Assembly (NCBI GenBank): GCA_045134375.1
Contig: JBGUVL010000035.1
Coordinates: forward strand, 13,714-77,713
Length of the DNA stretch: 64,000 nt
DNA from: JBGUVL01 sp045134375
GTDB lineage: Bacteria > Bacillota_I > Bacilli_A > Erysipelotrichales > Erysipelotrichaceae
Direction of reading: 5' to 3'
Of the stretch, positions 59,923 to 64,000 are shown piece by piece. The position numbers and the translations under genes are program-made. The notes beneath the pieces were generated by a model. It searched no databases. It was not told the origin of the DNA and saw nothing but the letters and a program-made list of their open reading frames with translations. How positions within the stretch are numbered: position 1 is the stretch's first letter; each line of letters begins with the position of its first letter.

Positions 59923-61293
59923 ATGGGTATTGTAACGTATTCCTTTGAACGAAAGAAAAATCAAAAGTTGTATCAACAAATTGCAAATCATATTATTGAT
60001 GATATTGAAAAGGAACATTTGAAACAAGGAGATCGTTTACCTTCCATACGAGAAGCGGCAAAGATGATGGATGTCAGTAAAACAAGTGTAGAAAATGCTT
60101 ATAATCGCTTGTTAGAAGATGGCTACATCATTGCCAAAGCAGGCCGTGGTTATTTTGTGGATGTATCCCATGTGGAGTTAAAAAATAGAGAATTTATTAT
60201 GAAGGCCGATCCTATTGTCGAATCCCCTTATCGGTATAATTTAAGTAGTAATGCAATCGATATGGAAAGCTTTGATTTCGCGATTTGGAAACACTACATA
60301 AAAGCAGTGATGGAAGAAAAAGAAGTATTGTCACAATATGGAGATACGCAAGGAGAGTTGCGATTAAGGAAAGCTTTGCAACGATATGCCTATACACAGC
60401 GTGGTGTGGTGGCAAAGGTAGAAAACATTATTGTTGGGGCTTCCTATCAATCTTTGCTGTATTTGCTTTGCTCCCTATTAAAGAAACCAATCACAATTGC
60501 AATGGAAGAAGATGGGTTTCTACAAGCGATGCAAGTGTTTGAAGATATGCATTATCCATTATGTCAATTACCAAGGAAAAATCGTTCTATTGCATTGCAA
60601 GAGTTGGAACAATCACAAGCGAATCTCATTTATTTTAATAGCAGTGCATGTGGTAAATATCGCTCGCAAGTTGATCGCGAAAATCGGAAAAAATTACTAT
60701 CTTGGTGTGAAAAAGAAAATCATTATCTAATTGAAGACGATCATAATGGAGAGCTTCGCTATGCTTCAAAAGTATATCCCGCTATCCAAGGCTTTGACAC
60801 TAAGGGAAAGGTGATTTACATTGGATCATTCTCTAAAATATTGCTTCCTTCTTTGCGTATTGCGTACATGGTATTACCCGATCAACTAAGTCAGATTTAT
60901 CATCAAAAAAAAGGAAATTACAGTCCAACTGCATCGAAGGTAGAACAATTAGCATTAGCGAATTATATTGCGGAAGGGAATCTAGATCGACACATCAAAA
61001 GAGTACGCAAACGTTATGAGAGGAAGAGTCGTTACATGTATTTTCTTTTAAAACAATATTTTCCAAAGGATTCTATCTATTTAGAGGAAACTTCTTTTCA
61101 GTATGTAGTGGAATTTAAAGAAAAAAAGTGCAACAATATAAAAGAAGAAATTAGAAAAGCAGGGATTTTGATGGATATCAATGAAAAGCGTATGAAAATT
61201 TCGTTTTCAATGATCAGTGAATTACAAATGGAAGAAATTATTTCTTTTTTGGCAATGAAGCGAAATCAAGAGGTATACTATGAAGATAAGTAA
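59923..61293 (+). CDS. MocR/PdxR-type GntR-aminotransferase regulator
   Basis: The 456-residue regulator has an N-terminal GntR winged helix (LYQQIANHIIDDIEKEHLKQGDRLPSIREAAKMMDVSKTSVENAYNRL) and a large aminotransferase-like domain. IGSFSKILLPSLRIAY carries the PLP lysine, and IEDDHNGELRY precedes it. MocR proteins use pyridoxal phosphate as cofactor or signal. The divergent ECF S unit is its likely target. The gene overlaps the next by 14 bases. Confidence 0.92.
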   Translation: MGIVTYSFERKKNQKLYQQIANHIIDDIEKEHLKQGDRLPSIREAAKMMDVSKTSVENAYNRLLEDGYIIAKAGRGYFVDVSHVELKNREFIMKADPIVESPYRYNLSSNAIDMESFDFAIWKHYIKAVMEEKEVLSQYGDTQGELRLRKALQRYAYTQRGVVAKVENIIVGASYQSLLYLLCSLLKKPITIAMEEDGFLQAMQVFEDMHYPLCQLPRKNRSIALQELEQSQANLIYFNSSACGKYRSQVDRENRKKLLSWCEKENHYLIEDDHNGELRYASKVYPAIQGFDTKGKVIYIGSFSKILLPSLRIAYMVLPDQLSQIYHQKKGNYSPTASKVEQLALANYIAEGNLDRHIKRVRKRYERKSRYMYFLLKQYFPKDSIYLEETSFQYVVEFKEKKCNNIKEEIRKAGILMDINEKRMKISFSMISELQMEEIISFLAMKRNQEVYYEDK

Positions 61294-61723
61294 AAGATGG
61301 AGGATCGCAGGAATCGTTATTTTTACTTTGTTGTGTAGTGGTTGTGAAGATGCGATTCAAAAAAAAGGGGTTTGTCATTATCACAATAAGGGAATGACAA
61401 CATTATCTTATTATTATGATTCGAAACAAACAGTGAATCGAATCGTAGTAGAATATGAATTGAAAATTACAAAAGAGGAACTGAAAGGAATCAGTGATAA
61501 GCAATTTAAAAAAATCATTGAGAGTGTATTTGATCAATACGATAGTGAAAATGTGAGTGTTGAGGAGTCGTATTCCAAAACAAAACAAATAATGAAAGTA
61601 AAATTGATAATGAATCTAGATAAATTTGATGATAATGAAAGAGCATTATATGATATAAAAGAGGGAATAAAAAAAATCCAGCTGGAAAATGAGTTAAAAC
61701 AACTCAATTTTGAATGTGAGTGA
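61280..61723 (+). CDS. Small lipoprotein (DUF1307/YehR-like)
   Basis: The 147-residue protein begins with a lipoprotein signal ending LLCSGC, so it is anchored outside the membrane. The rest, with YDSKQTVNRIVVEYELKITKEEL and an acidic-lysine mix, resembles the YehR/DUF1307 lipoproteins, which have no known function. Its start overlaps the end of the MocR gene. Confidence 0.72.
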   Translation: MKISKRWRIAGIVIFTLLCSGCEDAIQKKGVCHYHNKGMTTLSYYYDSKQTVNRIVVEYELKITKEELKGISDKQFKKIIESVFDQYDSENVSVEESYSKTKQIMKVKLIMNLDKFDDNERALYDIKEGIKKIQLENELKQLNFECE

Positions 61724-61728
61724 GAAAG

Positions 61729-61905
61729 ATGAAAATAAGAAAAGAATCGTTGTTGCAGAATGATTTATCGGTAGTAGTAAAATTAGCCCAAGAGGAAGAA
61801 GTCCTCATTATGAGCAATCAACAAAAACCGGTAGTTGTGATGTCATTAGAGCAATATAATGAAATGAAGCAAAAATTATATGAGAATCGTATAAAAAGTG
61901 AATAA
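61729..61905 (+). CDS. Phd/YefM-like antitoxin without obvious toxin
   Basis: The protein has the Phd/YefM antitoxin pattern: a short N-terminal DNA-binding strand and helix, then LIMSNQQKPVVVMSLEQYNEMKQ. It is 58 residues, shorter than the usual 80, and lacks the toxin-binding tail. The next gene is a membrane protein and not a RelE- or Doc-like toxin. It starts six bases after the lipoprotein stop. It may act only as a small DNA-binding protein. Confidence 0.7.
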   Translation: MKIRKESLLQNDLSVVVKLAQEEEVLIMSNQQKPVVVMSLEQYNEMKQKLYENRIKSE

Positions 61906-61928
61906 TCTTTAAAAAGATGGAGATACTT

Positions 61929-62387
61929 ATGACTGCTATTAGAAAGGATGAAACGATGAATCATTGGAATTCTTTAAAAGGTAAGGTCATGATCTTCATT
62001 TTTTGTTATGTCATATTCCTTTTGTTGCCATTCACGTTTTCTACATTATCGCATTGTTTAAATGCTGATGTACAAGAAGTGAGATACCAAATACGGATGG
62101 ATCAAAACACAGAAAATAGTGCCGAGATCAAAGAGAAAGTCATTTTTCTGCTCTCTTATCTATGTGATCATGTAGAAGCCAATAGTTATCAAAATATCAT
62201 CAAAGACAATCTTTCCTATTTTGAGCAAATAGAGGGAGCGAAGGCAAAATGGAAAAATGGTCGTTTGTTGGTAATGATTGAAAAAGGAGATGGCGTTCGA
62301 ATCAATGGAACTTACAAAGAAAGTCAATACTGCTTAGAAGCGGTGAAACCAAAAAGTAAACTGTTGGAATGGTTTGCACAGGAATAG
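61929..62387 (+). CDS. Membrane-anchored protein of unknown function
   Basis: The protein has one membrane segment (VMIFIFCYVIFLLLPFTFSTL) near the start and an external domain of about 115 residues. Two starts are plausible: ATG 61929 with GGAG six bases upstream, or ATG 61956 with AAAGGA seven bases upstream; the shorter form begins MNHWNSLKGK. No family is recognised. It is followed by a strong hairpin. Confidence 0.65.
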   Translation: MTAIRKDETMNHWNSLKGKVMIFIFCYVIFLLLPFTFSTLSHCLNADVQEVRYQIRMDQNTENSAEIKEKVIFLLSYLCDHVEANSYQNIIKDNLSYFEQIEGAKAKWKNGRLLVMIEKGDGVRINGTYKESQYCLEAVKPKSKLLEWFAQE

Positions 62388-62394
62388 AATAAAA

Positions 62395-62429
62395 GATATC
62401 ACTTTTTTCTTGTTAAAAAAAGTGATATC
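62395..62429. terminator. Perfect 14-base hairpin before sua5
   Basis: GATATCACTTTTTT pairs fully with AAAAAAGTGATATC over six or seven bases. There is no T run after it on the plus strand, so it is more likely a structured spacer, mRNA end stabiliser or protein site than a standard terminator. Confidence 0.45.
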
Positions 62430-62454
62430 ATAATACTGCATTAGGGGGTCTTTC

Positions 62455-63072
62455 ATGGATACGTTGCGATATCAAAAAAAGGATTTGGATCAAGTTGTGG
62501 ATGCTTTAAATCATGGCAAGGTGATCGCTTTCCCTACGGATACGGTTTTTGGTCTAGGGGTTCGCTATGATGATGAAACCGCATTGAATCGTTTAAAACA
62601 AGCGAAAATTCGTCCGGATAGCAAACCAATTCCTATGATGGTAGCTTCTTTTGAACAAGTGAAAATGGTAGCTGAGGTAAGCACGAAGGCAGAACGTTTA
62701 ATGAAGGCATTTATGCCAGGCGCATTTACGATTGTGTTGAAAAAGAAATCCAATGTGGCGGACTACATTACCAATGGACGAGCAACGATTGCGATTCGTA
62801 TGCCAGCGGATGATTTTGTGTTATCACTGATGACAAAAATGAATTGCGCTTTGTTGGTTAGTAGTGCCAATATTAGTTCACAGCATTCTTGTCAAAGTGC
62901 ATCGGAAGTATTGGAGCAGCTCAATGGAAGAATCGATGGCATTGTGTTGGGAGAAAGCGGGAATGGTGTAGCAAGCACCATTGTCGATGCTAGTATGGAT
63001 ACGTTTCATATCCTAAGAGAAGGACCAATTTCAAAAGAAATGATTGAAGAAGTATGGGAGGAAAGATTATGA
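62455..63072 (+). CDS. L-threonylcarbamoyladenylate synthase (Sua5/TsaC)
   Basis: This enzyme makes threonylcarbamoyl-AMP, the precursor of the t6A tRNA modification. The 205-residue protein has the YrdC fold with FPTDTVFGLGVRYDDETALN, KPIPMMVAS, RMPADDFVLSLMTKMNCALLVSSANIS and GIVLGESGNGVASTIVD. It lacks the extra Sua5 C-terminal domain, so it is the short TsaC-like form. Its end overlaps rpiB. Confidence 0.95.
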   Translation: MDTLRYQKKDLDQVVDALNHGKVIAFPTDTVFGLGVRYDDETALNRLKQAKIRPDSKPIPMMVASFEQVKMVAEVSTKAERLMKAFMPGAFTIVLKKKSNVADYITNGRATIAIRMPADDFVLSLMTKMNCALLVSSANISSQHSCQSASEVLEQLNGRIDGIVLGESGNGVASTIVDASMDTFHILREGPISKEMIEEVWEERL

Positions 63073-63509
63073 AAATAGCGATGGCTTGTGATCATGGAGC
63101 ATTTGAATATAAGGAAGAACTAAAAGCAATGATTTGTGCCATGGGGCATGAAGTGGAAGATTTTGGTTGCTATGATACTTCCTCAGTGGATTATCCAGAT
63201 ATGATAGCGCCAGCTGTAAAATCAGTGGCAGAAGGAAAAAATGAACGTGGCATCATCCTATGTGGAACGGGAATTGGTGCTTCTATCACTGCGAATAAAG
63301 TCGATGGAATCCGTTGTGCGTTATGCTCCGATTGTTTCAGCGCAAAAGCGACTAGAGAACATAATGATAGCAATGTATTAGCTATGGGCCAAAGAGTGAT
63401 CGGTATTGAGTTAGCAAAAGAAATCACGCGGATTTGGTTAGAAACACCATTCTCAAATGATTTGCGTCATATTAGAAGAATTGAAAAGGTAATGGCGTTG
63501 GAAAAATAG
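63069..63509 (+). CDS. rpiB: Ribose-5-phosphate isomerase B
   Basis: RpiB interconverts ribose-5-phosphate and ribulose-5-phosphate, joining the pentose phosphate route used by the split transketolase at 10.4 kb. It starts MKIAMACDHGAFEYKEELK and has the active-site ILCGTGIGASITANK with the catalytic cysteine, and NVLAMGQRVIG. ATG 63069 overlaps the sua5 stop as ATGA, with GGAGG just upstream. The 146-residue length is normal. Confidence 0.95.
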   Translation: MKIAMACDHGAFEYKEELKAMICAMGHEVEDFGCYDTSSVDYPDMIAPAVKSVAEGKNERGIILCGTGIGASITANKVDGIRCALCSDCFSAKATREHNDSNVLAMGQRVIGIELAKEITRIWLETPFSNDLRHIRRIEKVMALEK

Positions 63510-63575
63510 AAATGTAGGAATTCAAAACTCTCGTTGTTTTGCCAGAGATGGCAAAGGACAGTCGGGGTATGTAGG

Positions 63576-63608
63576 ATACGGTGTAGCCGATTAAGGCTAC
63601 GCCGTATT
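63576..63608. terminator. Hairpin at the chromosome/mobile element junction
   Basis: ATACGGTGTAGCC pairs with GGCTACGCCGTAT (one G-U), followed by TTCTCTTTT. It can end transcription of both rpiB and the incoming recombinase gene. It may lie inside the mobile element, as its G+C is higher than that of the nearby chromosome. Confidence 0.6.
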
Positions 63609-63615
63609 TCTCTTT

Positions 63616-64000
63616 TCACGCCACTATTGGCGGATTCTTGCGGATTTCTTCATAGGTTACAAGAATTGTTTTACCATCGGGAATTTCAAGCACACCCACA
63701 CCGATAAAGTGTACCTTAATCGGAACGTGCTTACTTCCGTTCTCGTCTTTGGTGCTGTCAAAGACCTCGATCCTTTTTATAAGCCGATTAACGAGTTCGG
63801 GTGTCAGTTCCTTTAAGTCGGTGCATTTGCGGATGATAGAAAGAAATGCCCGAAGGTCAACATTATCTTGCTCTGCGTTGACAAGCCGTTGTTCCGCTTC
63901 GGCAACTGCCTGCATCAATTCTTTCTGCTCTTTTTCGTAATTGGCGGTCATACGCTCAAACAGATCATCTCTCAGTGTACCAAGCACATTTTTCTCAAAG
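63616..64000 (-). CDS. Large serine recombinase, C-terminal fragment (cut by window edge)
   Basis: The minus-strand frame is open to the window edge, so the gene starts outside. The visible 128 residues run FEKNVLGTLRDDLFERM, then a coiled-coil region with EKEQKELMQAVAEAEQRLVNAEQ, and LTPELVNRLIKRIEVFDS plus the short beta ending of the DUF4368-type recombinase tail. The catalytic N-terminus is not visible. Such recombinases drive Tn4451- or Tn5397-like elements and ICEs. The G+C is higher than in the neighbouring genes, which supports recent transfer. Confidence 0.88.
   Translation of the reverse strand, partial: FEKNVLGTLRDDLFERMTANYEKEQKELMQAVAEAEQRLVNAEQDNVDLRAFLSIIRKCTDLKELTPELVNRLIKRIEVFDSTKDENGSKHVPIKVHFIGVGVLEIPDGKTILVTYEEIRKNPPIVA

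Overview
The window is a low-G+C Firmicute chromosome segment. Gene content points to a gut Erysipelotrichia-type organism: a split transketolase, asnA, standalone DegV, methionine aminopeptidase with a SEC-C zinc finger, two FeoA proteins with FeoB, a MocR regulator and Mbeg1-like hydrolases. That placement is inferred from gene types only. No tRNA, rRNA or CRISPR array was seen. Most of the window is chromosomal housekeeping. The clear mobile DNA is one IS110-type element (about 7.8-9.3 kb) and the edge of a larger element carrying a serine recombinase at the far right.

Layout: 0-5 kb holds mutY (cut by the window edge), an aspartokinase domain without ACT domains, a degenerate amidase-fold protein and an ABC-F ATPase. 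5-7.7 kb is the feoA-feoA-feoB iron operon, with a consensus promoter and a perfect palindromic operator. After the IS110 element come map, split transketolase, a probable group II intron relic, the ThrE-type exporter pair, asnA, and degV-marR behind a perfect 18-bp-arm operator. 17-22 kb has an HD phosphohydrolase with two small genes, a protein with a His/Asp/Cys tail, an Mbeg1-like hydrolase and an orphan PTS IIC. 22-27 kb has purD, purB and a ZTP riboswitch in front of fhs. 27-35 kb has a peptidase S51-like protein, glycerate kinase, trmN6-like, an Ntn asparaginase, a MATE fossil, a lipoprotein and mnmG. 35-36 kb holds a second iron node: a FeoB-associated Cys-rich peptide and a DtxR-family regulator whose likely operators match the feo operator.

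The most unusual part is 36.6-48.8 kb. Two divergent operons share one 330-bp control region. The right operon encodes a complete Opp-type peptide importer (B, C, D, F and a lipoprotein binding protein) with an M14 zinc carboxypeptidase between ATPase and binding protein. The left operon encodes two more M14 paralogues and two overlapping amidohydrolases. One amidohydrolase keeps all the metal ligands I can align; its partner has lost every one. None of the enzymes has a signal peptide, so the locus looks like a dedicated route for importing peptides and trimming them in the cytoplasm. Nearby are metK under a SAM-I-type riboswitch and a D-aminoacylase-family gene with a cre-like site, which suggests D-residue or murein-derived peptides as possible substrates.

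53-64 kb has a TetR operon with two tandem operators, rpmE, a MATE exporter, prfA-prmC, an SDR, an ECF S component divergent from a MocR regulator, small lipoproteins, an orphan Phd-like antitoxin, the sua5-rpiB pair, and the recombinase.
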